From Heterobilharzia americana (Eukaryota > Platyhelminthes > Trematoda > Strigeidida > Schistosomatidae): 64,000 nt of DNA. Shown here one piece after another: positions 1 to 11,945 of this stretch. The position numbers and the translations under genes were made by a program. The DNA is taken from positions 67,355,646 to 67,419,645 of the forward strand of contig OX104127.1 in NCBI GenBank assembly GCA_944470555.2, given 5' to 3'. The notes under the pieces are model-generated. The model was not told the DNA's origin. It did no database searches and worked only from the letters and a program-made list of their open reading frames with translations. Position 1 is the stretch's first letter; every line of letters begins with the position of its first letter.

Positions 1-500
1 CTCTACTCAGTAATTTCCTACCTCCGTTATAATATTCTGGTATCAAACTACCAGGTGCAACTGCTTTTTATCGTTTGAGGTTAAGAACATTCTTCTCAAC
101 TTCGAGAAGAGTCACAGGACCGATATATATGTTCCATCCAGTTTGAGGCTGAATACTGGGCAACTGAAACGCTACTGTGAGCCAGTTGATCAATTCTTCG
201 TAGTGTTGTATCCAACGTTCTGGAGGTGTGTTTTGTAAGGTTGTCAAGATCCTATTCCTTTCAGTGATGGCTTCACTGGCCATCGTCTTCTTGTCGATAT
301 GGTCAATAAACCCAAGTAGTTGGCTTGTGTCACCTAACACTAATCTCTTCTCTACCCCTCTCACTGTCTCCGATCGTTGCAAAGACTGTTGACCAAAAGT
401 TCCGTTCATGTTGATTTCACTCTTAATTGTAGTCGGAATCAGTCTTCTCTCATGAAACAGTTTGGATGACGTCGCAGACATCCAATGGCGTTTGCATATT
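1..500 (-). mobile_element. Non-LTR retrotransposon fragment, region leading into reverse transcriptase
   Basis: A minus-strand frame is open from 481 to 68, and the same frame continues after one stop to the window edge. The peptide PPERWIQHYEELINWL followed by LLEVEKNVLNLKR and, past the stop, VAPGSLIPEYYNGGRKLL has the usual layout of the linker before a LINE reverse transcriptase (E(H/Y)FEELLN ... LK..KA.GPD.(L/I)PE...GG). The element runs off the left edge, so the catalytic core is not visible. Clade is uncertain; it differs from the RTE copies elsewhere in the window. The stop between the two parts shows it is dead. Confidence 0.5.
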
Positions 501-1700
501 TAAAGGGTGTAGGTTACCAACTGTCTTTGTTGCTGATCCTGCAGCAGACATAATATCACACCAAGTTTCCTCATGATGAGCATTGGTGTCATGTTCTGAT
601 AAATGCGTAGCTGACTCCTCCCTAAATTCATACTTGGCGCTTTCATCTTTCAGTTCAGCACACTAAGGCCTAACTGCTGTCTGTCTGGTACCACTGAGGT
701 TCAGAAATAGACGAGCCCGAACTAATGCATGGCTGGGGTGCGAACATGTACTCCAGAAAGAGCGACCAACCTCCACTCATCCTCTCCAACGATGGTTTAT
801 AGCAATGTGATCTGTCTGTGTCCATCGTTGGTTTGGAGTCAGCGGAGGCCATGTGAGTGTCTCTCCTTAATGCATTAAGTTAGTGTTGGCCAGAAACGAG
901 TAATTGTCGGTGCAACGTTACAACAGATGATCACCAATGTTTGTTCGTTGGGAGTGGGACTCCGTAAATAACTTCTAGATGCGTGCCGATTGGATCACCT
1001 TCCCTACTTAAGCGTTTAAGTCACTTGCCATAATGACCATATCTGAACGTTTTACTTTCTATAGCCATTCGACAGTTTCTCGTCAAATTCGTCCTTTACA
1101 TCATCCGAACTGCAGTCGGTGTGTGTGTGCGTGTGTGTGTGTGTGGACTATGAATTGGCATCGACTAGTCTCCCTATCCTTCCTTGTTTATTGTAGATGC
1201 ATTTCGTGGAACAGCACCTAGACGGCTGTTTACTGGTATCCAATTGAGAAGCTCACTTTCTGTTTTACAATTGAATGGTATGCGTACAGCACTGAGTCGA
1301 CGAGAGCTAGGCATTGGGTTTTCGTATAATCGCAAAGTGAATTTCGAAGATTCACTGTATTGACCAAAGAGGTCGATTTAATAACCATGCTTGGTTTCTG
1401 TGTACATATCTCAGCGACACCGCAAACATTCATAACTCGAGATTTCAGAGTTGTGGCTAACGATGCTTGCTGTCTGATTCATCATAAGGTTTGGACATTT
1501 ATAGCTCCAACATGAAATCGATGGGGGGGGGGAGTCTTGAGGCACACTAAGAATGAGGTTTCAGTGGTTTTGATTGTTAGCAATGGTCGCAGAGTGAGAG
1601 GTTGGAGATGTAAGAAACTTAATATTAGTATCAGGAACTGAAGTCAAAGGAGGAGACTGAGTTGAGAGGATAGGTTATCTTTAATTGGGTGTTATTTACT
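501..1700. other. Unresolved repeat-like DNA, possibly the upstream part of the left-edge retroelement
   Basis: This stretch has short minus-strand open pieces (852-670 and 1433-1230) and a short (GT)n run near 1119-1144. No domain can be named. Because it directly precedes the minus-strand reverse transcriptase fragment, it may be the decayed 5' half of that element. No splice-bounded exon was recognised. Confidence 0.25.
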
Positions 1701-2375
1701 ACTGAAAGCTTGCAGGCGGTTGACACTTCCTGGCTGCTCACACCATGGAAGTCTATTTCTTTTTAAATTACCCGAGAGAGAAAAAAAATCTGTGTAATAT
1801 CTGCTTGTGGAGTGTCACGCATCTGTTTGGCGGTTATTTTTTCCAGATTTGATTGTTTTAACACAGGACAGAGAAAACTCATACTGTTGGCGTCGGAAGA
1901 CTGTGAGGCAGGGAGGAGTGTGATGTTTTTCTGGCTGACGTTTCCTAACCCCTCACCCTTCACGTAAGGCAGGCAGCACCAGCGTAGCACTACCGGTCAT
2001 TCACCGAAAACACCTTACTACTGTCACAGCTCATGCAGCTAGCAGCAGTACGACTTCGCCCTCAGACCCCCATCACAGTGTAGCAGTTTACACTACAACA
2101 GCAACCGCTTTTCTTCTCACCACTATCCAGCAGACCTGGTATGGTAGAACCTCGAGCGAACAAGCGTTCCCACCAATATATCTCGTTTGGTCATGATGGC
2201 ATACAGGCACGACCACCACGTCAAGTTAGCAATTGTTGACCGACTGGTTAGTATGTGTGACAGTCATACCAGCGTAACTAAGGCCTGCGGATATCAAGGC
2301 ATCAAACGAATTAACCTTAAGGTGTTGTAGGTTCTGATTGACTTGAATGAGAATTCAAAAACAATAACTATCACC
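1700..2375. other. G+C-richer unclassified block
   Basis: Base composition rises relative to the flanks between about 1900 and 2250, with many CAGCA/CACAA-type runs and no long open frame. No similarity to the other repeats of the window was seen. It could be the untranslated part of a mobile element. Confidence 0.2.
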
Positions 2376-2700
2376 GTAATGATGGACAGTGGCTAGCAGT
2401 GGAATCCAGGATGCGCATTCTGTCCTATTTGGGACTCTTCAACCGGATCTACCTGCTTCCCGGTGCTTGATGTTGTTCCCACCGGGATTCGGACTCGGGA
2501 GCGATCGCTTCATACGCCAGAGCAGGTACATGCAGCTGACGAGTCCCAAATAGGGCGAAATGCACATCCTGGATTCCACTGCTAGCCACTATCCATCATT
2601 ACTGTCATTAGAGCACAGGTAATATAGAGGCACCCGCACAGGAGCCCATATGTCAACAGAGAGACGATCAATTCGGTACAATTAACGACGTTTGATATAA
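2376..2700. repeat. Sm-alpha-like hammerhead repeat, inverted pair
   Basis: A minus-strand arm (about 2376-2520) begins with the outward end (gatggacagtggctagcag) and is followed directly by a plus-strand arm whose matching end reads gctagccactatccatcatt up to about 2608. After it comes the standard downstream body of the unit (cgcacaggagcccatatg at about 2634, then a stretch matching the other loci) to about 2700. The left arm keeps a pol III B-box-like stretch near 2480-2500. Its hammerhead is damaged: in RNA sense the core reads TTGAAGA and GAAA has become AGAA. The right arm keeps a complete core, listed separately. Confidence 0.75.
2527..2585 (+). ncRNA. Hammerhead ribozyme, core residues intact
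   Basis: Conserved box CTGACGA at 2536-2542 (position 7 may be any base), a short helix II with loop at 2543-2556, GAAA at 2557-2560, then a very short helix III (TGCACATC, 2561-2568). Predicted cleavage follows C2568, before CTGGATTCC. Helix I pairs CAG with CTG and then has one mismatch (ATGCAG against CTGGAT). The layout is type I with a minimal helix III, as in the known schistosome hammerheads. Activity is an inference. Confidence 0.7.
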
Positions 2701-2934
2701 AAACAATTAAACTGGTAACTACCACCAGTCTAACGGAATAAAGTTTGATTCCCATTCACGTAAATACTTAGATAACTCAACTATGGATTAAAATTATCTC
2801 TGAACACAAATAAACTCACTTTTAAAAAATGTCATTCTTCAGATTTAATAGCATTACCAGTTTCGGCTAAGGCCTAATTGTCAACATCACTATTTTACTC
2901 GGGGTTATTTTGAATATTCGGCGAATGAGATCAC

Positions 2935-3110
2935 ATGAACACAAAAAAATCAACGTAAAACCTGACACAAAAGTTCGTCAGTTCAAGTTGCCACGTTTTA
3001 CAGCAAACAAAAGATGGATGAGAAAAAGTGATATGAAGGTAAACAAAATTGTATTCAAAAAATAGAGTATATGGGTGAGGTCAGTAAAGCCTATTTCCGA
3101 TGTATTGTTT
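2935..3110 (+). repeat. Fragment of dispersed repeat family A
   Basis: The sequence with caagttgccacgtttta and a following aaagtgatatgaagg block matches the left part of copies at about 10600, 17870 and 41650. No coding potential. The family is unclassified; it is labelled A only to link the copies in this window. Confidence 0.45.
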
Positions 3111-4445
3111 TGACTATTAAAAGAAATGTTCGTAGCAGATCAGATGGTGGTTTTCTTCAGCCTTGTATATGTTACAACCGATTTTAGATCATATCTACAT
3201 CCTTCACAGTCATTGCTGATTAACACCTACTACTTTGACGTAGTGGTCGGATCTCCCTGTCTCACTGATCCCAGTAACCTGTCCCGGCTGGAACGATTGT
3301 GTTTTGAGACCCGACCATGTTTGTTGGATTGTTGTAGGATTAACAGCAGTGACCTTCATAGTGTAAATAATTTACCCTATAGTGGGGAGGAGGTATGACG
3401 GGGAGGACATACCTCTGACTCGGTAGGACATCATAGCAACAAAGTGTTTCTTCGCGGATAATGAACAGTTCATGCTGATGCCTTTTTTCTTGGAAATGAG
3501 CGGGGTTTAGAAAACGTCAGCCCCAAAAATAGCCCACACCCCTTACTCTGCAGTCTTCTTGTGTGACCGACCTGGAGCAGACGTCTTTTGGGTTCTGCAA
3601 TCACGCCTTTAGGTTCTTAAGATCATCTTTACCAACTCACTTTCTTTTTCAGGCATCTTAAGAAAAAGAATTTACGCTGGATGTGCAACTAGGAGTCTTC
3701 AACCACCCTTACACTGTTATCAGCACTCAAGTCCTTTCTAGTCATCAGAATTCTAGCTCATCACCTACATTTTCTGACCTTTCTACCTTGATATATATGT
3801 ATATAATCCTTGGATTTTTGGCCCTGCTACTCATGACAGTGGTTCATGTTCACAGGATCGAATCGAAATCAAAATGCAGTCAGCAACCTTTTACACATTC
3901 ATGCAGTGGGCAATAAGCCACATTTATTGTGTGAGGGGTTATTGATGATACCACCTGGCTGCTTAGACCTTGGTAGGTGGGGCGGGGCTCGAACCTTTGG
4001 TTCGTTGGTTGAAAGTCGTCTATGTGAACCAGTATCAAGTGGGGTCCATCAAGCATATCTAGTTCCTTTATTTTTATTTAACTTTATCGTAGACGTGGAG
4101 GTGTTCTCATTTTCTGACTTTACTGGGATTGATATCGTATTACAGACTGTTTGATCAACCTACAGTATACAAAAGATGCATTCTTGTTAGATGGAGACAC
4201 TTGCAAGATACAAAGTTGGTGAGGTCTTAAACCCTGTTTTATAGTAAGTATGATTGATATTTGTACTAGTGTGTTCTGTGCAGACAAGTTGTAGGGTGAA
4301 AATAAGTCACGTTCCAGTCCTTATTCATGAAACAGCTTTTACACTTACGTTTCTGAGCTTCTCAGAGAAGTATAATAAGCCGTTATTATTTTTTCTAATA
4401 TCACCTATATCTGAATACTGAATTCATATCCAATATTTTCATCTA
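3111..4445. other. Unclassified region with a tRNA-like stretch, no supported gene
   Basis: Open frames here are short (3126-3398, 3683-3916, 3846-4154 on plus) and show no recognisable domain or matching splice sites. The piece 3960-4010 contains ggggctcgaacctttggtt, which on the minus strand resembles a pol III B box within a tRNA-derived repeat. The block 3230-3600 is richer in G+C than its surroundings. Most likely old mobile-element sequence. Confidence 0.3.
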
Positions 4446-4449
4446 GCTA

Positions 4450-4512
4450 TTAGTGGCTAACAATGGAATTCAGGACGTGCATTTCGTCCTATTAAGACAT
4501 GAAACATCAGAC
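4450..4512 (-). repeat. Sm-alpha-like hammerhead repeat, 3' fragment
   Basis: On the minus strand the sequence reads ggacgaaatgcacgtcctg, keeping the GAAA box, helix III and the cleavage region of the hammerhead. The CTGANGA box is lost and the rest of the unit is absent. Single arm, not an inverted pair. Confidence 0.55.
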
Positions 4513-4747
4513 TCTACCTTTTATTACTCCCAAAGTCTCACATTTATCCGGTTGGGTCTTGTTGCTTGTTTTGCTTTTTAATGAACGATTCAAGTTTATT
4601 GGAGTAAGATGGTGACTCATCATTAGAATCTTTGTTTGGAGCAACACTGTTCTCTCATGATAGAATTTTGACAATCATACTTAGGCATCTAATAAGTCAT
4701 ACTTTTTACATTTTTAAAATGTTGTATTCACATTACTGTTTTTCCAG

Positions 4748-5080
4748 GTAACTGGCCACATTGTTTTCTTCAAAATAAGAAATGTAGGGAAGTAATACCA
4801 GTAGGAGGACAGATTTCCAATGCCTTGGTTTATCCAGATAACAATTCACTTTATGCAATCAGCTCAAATTCTCTTCAAACTTTTACCTTCAAATGGATTA
4901 CGTGTGAATCATTGGTTAAAAATCTCCAGAAATTTGTGTTATCCGAAGTTAATGCAATCTTTCCTAGACAACTTGGTTCCCTTCGTTTTCTTGACTTTCG
5001 TTGGCGTACTCCAGGAAAAGAACTCGCTTTGCTAACTGAGAATACCTCAGGAGGTGCTTTAATAACTCTTGAAGTTTCAG
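4748..5080 (+). CDS. WD-repeat-like protein, penultimate visible exon
   Basis: Internal exon of a plus-strand gene. A pyrimidine-rich acceptor ending in ccag lies at 4747 and a gtaagc donor starts at 5081. The frame is open throughout and starts with the last two bases of a split codon. It reads NWPHCFLQNKK ... GGQISNALVYPDNNSLYAIS ... LRFLDFRWRTPGKELALL ... ALITLEVS, with alternating hydrophobic strands and a DNNSLYAIS turn typical of beta-propeller blades. It ends one base into a codon, and the exon at 8807 supplies the missing two bases (GAT), which supports the join. Upstream exons were not found in 1-4747. The protein family is not identified beyond WD-like. Confidence 0.7.
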
Positions 5081-7029
5081 GTAAGCATTTACAATGACTA
5101 CACTTGGAAGAACTTTCCAGTTACTTCTGTTTGTGTGTGATCTTAGATAATTGTACAATGTTTAATTATTATCTAGCTGTGAAACAGTTCGGTACCCTTG
5201 TTTCTGTCAATAAGGTACATTTTCAAGTCTTTGTTAGTGCAAGTTGTTTTGTTGTTAACAAAACTTAATTTTATTGAATCTACCTCAAGTTGTTTCTTGA
5301 CTCTCTTTTTAGACTTTTTTCACAAAGTGAAGTTGAAATTGGCCTCATGTATTTGGCATGGTTTCAAAGAAAACCAAATGTCTAAGCAAAATATCTCACT
5401 GTATACTAATCAAAGGACGTTCATGTAAAAAGCCGTATACATTTTATAATTAACGGTTAGCAGTAGCCTGTGTTTCATCTGTCATTTCCATCGCCAACCT
5501 ATGGTATTTGGAACAGAACATCTAAACAGTGCATTTGGTTTCTGAGTCATGCTTTACATTGAAGGATAGTGTTGAAAGGTTCCAGATTTAGATGAAACAC
5601 AGTTTATTAGTCTAAACATTTTTAAATTGTCGTTTTTGAGCCATTTTTTACCACCTAGTCAGTAGCTCATTTTACCCCCATTTTCAAAGTAACTCGCTGT
5701 TTGGTCAATCCTTCCTTTTACCATGTTAATGTCTCAAATTATGGACAAGGTCATACATCATGTATATACATACACACATGTATTCGTGGGTTAATTGACT
5801 ATTCTTCTCGTAGGAATAAACTCCCATCCAGTTCAGTCTTTTCTATTTTGTCCGGGTCATAGTCTGTGGATCTTGTGAACGAAGTTAGATGTCAGTCAAG
5901 TGCGCGCATTATATCCTCTCGGAATATATAACAGATAGTTTCAAAAAAGTGACCGTTTGGTTATTATTAACATTCTGGAAGGACCGAAACCCTCCAGTGG
6001 TAGAAAATGTATGAGGAATATAGGGGGTGAGGGGGGGGGGAGGAATTAATCTGGATCATGTAAGGATGAAGCCATGTGTATATCACTTCATATATTTCTT
6101 ACAGTATAAATGATATGCCTATGTTCAAAAATTGTGTGAACGTTTGTGATGCTATTTGGGCAACAAAACTGAAACCAGAAATTTCCTTGAGGTTATTATT
6201 ACTTTCTAGTCTTAATCTCAAAAGTTAACCTACAAAGAAGTAGTGAGAGAACGGCATTTTTGTGTATCACAAATTTGAAATTAGTTTCATTTAGCATCCA
6301 TAGGTGAGTGTTTTGCTTCCACTTAATTTGTTCAGCATTGTCAACCACTCATGTTTTTATGGAAAACCTTTCAGACACAAAACCATTGAATAGATCTATC
6401 CTGATGAAAATAATGTAAAATGGAAAAAAGTGGATGTTTAATGAAAAAACTTACAAGCCAAGTATAATTTAATATACCTAGTTGTGAGTCACATTTCTTG
6501 TGGATTCCATATTCGGAATAATTATGCTACTGGACTATTCTGATTTAAGTAGGCAAACTGTATTGGAATCGAATATTTGGAATATAAGCCGAATATGTGC
6601 ATCACTGTGCCGAAAGTTCACACATTAGGGCATGGTTTTAGTCTAAATGCACATCACATAATTGGATTAAGTAATCATCATTGTTTGTCTTGTCTTCAAT
6701 GTACATCACTTGGATGCTGTTCGTCTATCTTTTACTTACGTGTAGAAATCATTGAACATAGCGTCATGATAATGATTTTGTTAAACGATAATTGATAAAG
6801 TTTTTGTTTATTTGAGTTATTTAAAAGTTCGTTGTACCATTTTTAATATAAGATAGCAACCGTACACTGTAAGTGCATGATGATTTGCGATTGAATACCA
6901 GTTGCCATTTTTATATTAAAACTGCTTGATAACGTGGAAATACTAACTTCATATCATCTTTTCATGCTTCACTCAATGTCAGAGCATAAATTAACGAAGA
7001 GGAGTTCAAGTCATAATCGTCATCGTCAT
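5081..7029 (+). other. Intron of the WD-like gene, left part; nothing else recognised
   Basis: AT-rich intronic DNA with a G run near 6027-6042 and no convincing exon. The small open frame at 6577-6795 lacks domain features and splice context. Confidence 0.5.
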
Positions 7030-7510
7030 CATCATCATTATGAAGATCAACACAGGACTAGGCATTACTGCGTAACGGTCCAAGTTGCCACATCTCTTAT
7101 AAGCACATCAAGTAACAAGGCAATGAAATGAATGATAAAGAAGGAAAGGAAAATCGGTCAAAGGAAGTAGAAGTAGCAGCAGAAAGTAGTAAAAGAGAGG
7201 AAGAAGGAATAAGAGAATGGTGAGATTAAGTATGGCAGTTACGATGAGGATAATGCGTGTATGCATCTGCACCACTGACATCGGTTCTCAGCCATATCAC
7301 CCAAAGTCTCAAAACACTAGTTGTCCCGTGGACTGTAACCGGCTGGTCTGGATCGCCGTACTTCGTTTAACCTAACACTCAAGGACTTCATGTATTGATG
7401 TCATGTTTTAGTCTGGTCACCTCAGGCTTTTTCCAGCCTGAACATACTTCGACTGTGTTTATGTGCCATAGATCACTGACATGTGTTTTTGGAAGTTATT
7501 TTTGAAGGGA
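7030..7510 (+). repeat. Dispersed repeat family A, long copy
   Basis: Starts near a (CAT)n run and contains ctaggcattactgcgtaacg, an A/G-rich middle, then gacatcggttctcagccata and ctttttccagcctgaac. The same order appears in reverse at 23990-24450, so the two are long copies of one family of about 450 bp. Shorter relatives lie at 2935, 10555, 15625, 17845, 41640 and 50040. No open frame; a non-autonomous element is likely, class unknown. Confidence 0.6.
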
Positions 7511-7735
7511 ATAGAGATTTCTCTACACAGTTGCGTTGTTATTTATCCGATTGGAAGAATTAAAGAAATTGTGAGAGGTATAAAAATTGGTAGAGATGAG
7601 TAAAAAAAAGAAAAAAAATTTCGACAATCATGAGGAATTTGTATTTTATTGGTACGTCAGTAATAAGTAATTTTATGCTGTTTTGGTTGGTAACGATAAA
7701 AATCTTCCTAATTTACTCGAAGCTTACGCTCGCTA

Positions 7736-8090
7736 CTAAAGATCAGATGGCCAGAAAGAATAAACAACAAGGAGCTCTGGCTGGTGACGAACCAACCAAG
7801 AACCTATCACCCAACAAATATGCAGGAGGAAGTGGAGATGGATTGGGTCAGGCATACACTGAGAAGGTCGACTGGGGGCATCACGCGTCAGGCCCTCGAG
7901 TGGAATCCCCATGGGAAGCGACGAGTTGGACGTCCGAGGGTGACATGGAGGAGATCGTGCGAGGAAATGAGAGCTTGTGGGCTGTCGTGGAACCAGGTTC
8001 AAAAGATTTCAGAGAAGAGAGTGGAATGGAGACGTGCTACTGAAGCCCCATGTTCCATTAGGAGCCCAAGGGACTAATAATAATAATTTA
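7736..8090 (+). mobile_element. RTE-clade LINE, 3' terminal fragment
   Basis: One frame (7784-8077) gives DWVRHTLRRSTGGITRQALEW, GKRRVGRPRVTWRR and EKRVEWRRATEAPCSIRSPRD, the basic C-terminus typical of RTE-like ORFs (GH.LRR ... GKR.RGRP..TWRR ... WR). The start of the same product appears in another frame at 7740-7800 (ARKNKQQGALAGDEPTKN), so there is a frameshift. The element ends in a short (TAA)n tail at 8075-8090. It lies in the intron of the WD-like gene in sense orientation and is 5' truncated. Confidence 0.8.
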
Positions 8091-8289
8091 CTCAAAATGA
8101 TCGTAAATAGTTATGTATTAACCTATGCTATACTTGAGCACATCAATAACATAGACCGACACATGAACATTAGTGCTGCATAACTCTTTTAAGTTATCGT
8201 CCTCAGTCAGTCTTCTTGTCTCGGTTCTAACTGAGTTGACTTAGAGAGGTGGAGAGTCATATTGCTTATCACTTTGATAATCCGAGATA

Positions 8290-8520
8290 ACCATGGTTGT
8301 CAAATACTGACCAACCAATGTGACTACAATGAACGGATTCACATGAAAACTTGATAAAAACCCTGAGTGATTGAAGTGAAATTAAGATCTGGTTAGGAGG
8401 TGAGTTTCGTAGTTCAGTTGGTACAGCCCCGAGTTGGTAATCTGAAAGCAGCTGTTTTGAATCCTGCTGTGGTCGAGATTTTCATTTCCCTTTCGCAATC
8501 ATCACCCAGTAGTTTTGTAT
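8290..8520 (+). repeat. tRNA-related SINE-like repeat, family C
   Basis: Contains gattgaagtgaaattaaga, an A-box-like stretch (gtagttcagttggtac, about 8412), a weak B-box region (gaatcctgctgtggtcgaga) and the shared 3' end caatcatcacccagt. Copies lie at 13860-14060 (minus), 14190-14405 (plus) and 35700-35930 (plus). The head looks tRNA-derived but does not fold convincingly as a tRNA. Confidence 0.6.
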
Positions 8521-8806
8521 GATAAAATAATCAAATATTTCTACTTTACGCATAATACCATTGTGCAGCATTCTACTACCTAGCATAAATTGTGATGAAT
8601 GTATTTTTATAATATCATAATCGTTTATATGGTTGTTTTGGTTCAATCAGTCAGCATGCATGCAGATTGTTTTGTGAGTATTTCTATGACTGAGAGGGAT
8701 TCTTTGGGTTTCATGTGTATATTTCTTTGATGATTTAAACAAATTTTTTTAGCACTTTATAACGGTTCATTCTTTTCTTTTTTTTTGCGATAAAACACTC
8801 TTGCAG

Positions 8807-9708
8807 ATGAAACTCATACAATGACTTCACAGTTGACCATTCCATTTAATCCTTCTCTTTTTCGCTTCACTTCACCGTATCTAATACCTGAAGGTGAACA
8901 TAATCTGTACAGTTCTCGTTCTGTAACTGTGTTGACCAGAAAGGAAGTATTTATCAGCAACTATAATTATCATACTCCTTTATGTGTACTTAATTCTGAC
9001 AGTCATTTGCCTAAACGTAACAGAAAAAAATTATTGTTTACAGCATGTTGTGAAGCTTCACTATGGAAATCATATGATCCTGAAACAAAGTGTATCGAAT
9101 CGGTTAATGGTCGACAATCACTTATGTATGTGGCTGGAGTGTCCGGTGAAAAAGGTTTCCTATCCTTGGTTGAACCATCTTTAACTCCTCATAAAAAAAA
9201 TATTCAACTAATTAATTTTCATACAGGTTATTGGACTACACTTGCACAATGTGTTGCTACAAATGTACATTTGGAGATAAGTAGTTTACAATGTCTTGGT
9301 ACACATTCTGGTGATCGATTAGGTCTTATTGTAAGTCGACGATGTGGTTTGATTGAATTATGGGATGAACGTTTCCCTAATAAACCAGTTATTGAATATT
9401 ATGGTTCAGATGGTTCTAATCTAATGTCAGTTGCATCGCATATTCCACCTTTTCCAGTTGTCGATCCTGTCTTACAGACAACAATTGCTTGTTCACTATT
9501 ACCAAATCATCATATTGGTATATGGGATATACATACAGGTAATGTGATTGATGTCTATGAACTTCCACAGCATTCATGTCGACCTGTGTCTTGTCCACCA
9601 CCATTTTTAATTCATCGAACAAGTTGGAGTAGTCGAAATGATGGCGAAACACATAATACACCATCCTGTTTACTATTGGATGGGAATTATATCCAGTGTT
9701 TTGAGTAA
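8807..9708 (+). CDS. WD-repeat-like protein, terminal exon
   Basis: Last exon of the plus-strand gene: acceptor ttgcag at 8801-8806, then an open frame of 300 codons to TAA at 9706-9708. Joined to 4748-5080 it gives about 411 residues of the C-terminal part. Blade-like motifs are visible: LLFTACCEASLWKSYD, LGLIVSRRCGLIELWDERF and HHIGIWDIHTGNVIDV, two of them with the LWD/IWD signature of WD40 blades. The product ends CLLLDGNYIQCFE. There is no transmembrane segment or signal peptide in this part. The gene is transcribed toward PPP2R5, whose 3' end is 2.9 kb away. WD proteins usually act as scaffolds; the specific role is not deducible here. Confidence 0.8.
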
Positions 9709-9916
9709 ATATGATTGTATGTTTAAATATGCCAGTCTTTCAGTGAATAATTGTTCCCTGTAAAAAATAGTCTGCACAAGTGTGTAAATATATCTATGGA
9801 AGTAATTTCTATGAGTGGTATAACATTACGTAATAGTAATTGATCTTGTACACTGCAAGATGATTTCAGTGTAAATGTGAACCTATTCAGTATCCAATAT
9901 TGGTTTTTATGCAAAA

Positions 9917-9927
9917 AATAAAATAAA
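9917..9927 (+). promoter_or_regulatory. Poly(A) signals of the WD-like gene
   Basis: Two overlapping AATAAA hexamers (9917-9922 and 9922-9927) lie about 210 bases after the stop codon at 9708, a normal distance for a 3' UTR end. Confidence 0.55.
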
Positions 9928-10554
9928 CTATCACCATGAATATAAAATATATATATGCATGAATAAGGTTGTTCCTTGTCTATATATCTCTCTCTCTCTC
10001 TTGCAATCATGTTATATTTATGTATTAAAAGCAAGTGATATGTGAGACTAACTTATCAGCTTTCTCTCAAATTGTACACTTTTTGTGACAGTATGATTTG
10101 TTTCGTATTTTTATGGATTTTGATTTATATTCTGAACAAACAGAAAGATTTTTACAAAGGCGCATAGCAACATTAGAGCATTTTTTCTAATTCCATCAGT
10201 TGGTTGTACATTAGTGATTGACTTCGCTAATTCTTTGAAGTATTCTTTAAAATATCTATGTTTGGATACAGTACATGCGTTTCTTCTTCTAGTTTTATTC
10301 AGTAAGTTAACTGGTGGTAAATTATGTACTTGATAGATAAATTTTAAGTACACAGAAGAGTAGTTATTCATAATTTCAAGGCGTTTTATTTAGAAAAGCC
10401 GATTTAGCCTTTTCCAAACTGACCACAAATTTTTTATGAGGAGTAATGGACTGCTAGGAAAAGTGTTCTCTTCTTGGGTGTCATCTCCTTAAATATCTCA
10501 AAGGGATTATATAGGTAACTTTCAAGGTGTTTTCCTAGAGTATCGGACTGTGTC
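9928..10554. other. Intergenic AT-rich DNA
   Basis: Contains a short (TC)n run near 9990 and small AT-rich open frames without domains (10371-10111 minus is the longest). No gene or repeat family recognised. Confidence 0.4.
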
Positions 10555-10990
10555 CTGGAGAGACAAAATCAGCATAGAACGTCGTGCACATGTGCATTGG
10601 CTCAAGTTGCCACACTTCACAGTAGTATATAAAGAACAGGTGGATAGAAAACGACTGATATCAAAGTAGACAAAGTTATGTGGGGAAATAAGCAACGGGT
10701 TATTGCGAATATTCAGGCCTTAGAAGAAGTCACTGTGATCGATTTTCAACTATGTCCACTGATTCCTCAGCCAGGTAGTTTACATCTCCCCACACTGTTC
10801 AGACCAACAGTCAGAAACGTCATCGACTGGTGCCACATCTTGCTGTGACCACCCTAATCCCTCTTTTAACCTAGTCCAACCTCACTTGGTATGGTAAGTC
10901 ATGGTAGGCGGTGACTCGATCTGCGCAGTACATGTCCAAGCTACCTCAGTCGATGAAAGTTCACAACATCACGAATCAACTTGCTTGGTA
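10555..10990 (+). repeat. Dispersed repeat family A, copy
   Basis: Left part has gttgccacacttcacagta and gtggatagaaaacgactga; the right part has atgtccaagctacctcagtc and a Ser/Pro-less non-coding middle. The order parallels the copy at 17845-18345. Intergenic between the two convergent genes. Confidence 0.5.
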
Positions 10991-11163
10991 CCCTTTGCCT
11001 GATCTTGCACGGTGATTCCTGGATGCGAAACAATGAAGTATAAATAAGGAAGGCAGTGATTTCCACGTGAATCAGTAAAACAATGAATTATTTAGCTATC
11101 ATAAAAACACCCACATAACAAACGTGAATCGTAGCCTAGAACGTAACAGTATTGCTACATTGC

Positions 11164-11212
<49 letters not shown>
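11164..11212. repeat. (AT)n microsatellite
   Basis: About 24 uninterrupted AT units. Confidence 0.95.
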
Positions 11213-11214
<2 letters not shown>

Positions 11215-11499
11215 CCAGTATGTTACCTATAGCAACTAGATTCCGTTCGCTTACATGCTAAGTTTTACAGGTTTTCATTACTTCCACTCTCTTTGATTGG
11301 TGCATGCTACTTTCTGAAATAATAATGCAGCTCTTCTTTTGTTACAAGTACCAAATATGAGGTTTTCCAAGCAACATGGAATCTGGTTTTAGCTTGCATT
11401 CATATGCTCTTAGTTAGATGGAGGTAATCATCGAGAAACTTTGTACCTAGGTTTCGTGCTTTTTGTCACTTGTCAGCGAAACATACCTTCAACTTCGAG

Positions 11500-11945
11500 G
11501 GAAATGATGGCCCACCAGGGATTCGAACCCGCGTCACGCAGTGTTGTATTCAAAAACCTTACCTCTCAGTCATTCGAGCCACGACTGGCAATGTGTGGGA
11601 CTGGATGAGAGATATTGATTGGTCATTAGTGTTGTCTAGTCCTAAGTGCTACTCGAATTCTATCGGTCATTTCGCAATGTCCCACCAGGCTGGGTGACTC
11701 ACCCACCATCGCGATGCAGTGGAACAGATGTTAGGTATGTGGAAGCAATCAGAACGAAACCTAAGTTCAGGGCTTCCTGCGGATTGCCTTCGTTGAACTA
11801 ACATCTATCCCACTAGATGGCGATGATGGATGAGTCCCCTAGCTTGGTAGAACACTGTAAACTGACCGGTAGAATTCGAGCAGTACTTAGGATTAGATAT
11901 CATGAAGTTGGTTACCATGCAGTGACCGATCACTGTATTTATATA
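11500..11945. repeat. tRNA-derived repeat (family D), inverted pair
   Basis: On the minus strand from about 11710 to 11505 there is a unit with ggtgggacattgcgaaatga, gtagcacttaggac, an A-box-like tggctcgaatgactgagag and a good B box, gcgggttcgaatccct. A second, plus-strand copy of the first part (gaccggtagaattcgagc, cagtacttaggattaga) lies at 11815-11940. The two are inverted with about 100 bp between. The B box supports a pol III tRNA-derived SINE head; no tRNA gene is implied. Confidence 0.6.

Noticed and set aside
6934..7131. Plus frame with a His-rich stretch
   Set aside because: Comes from a (CAT)n run at the start of a family A repeat.
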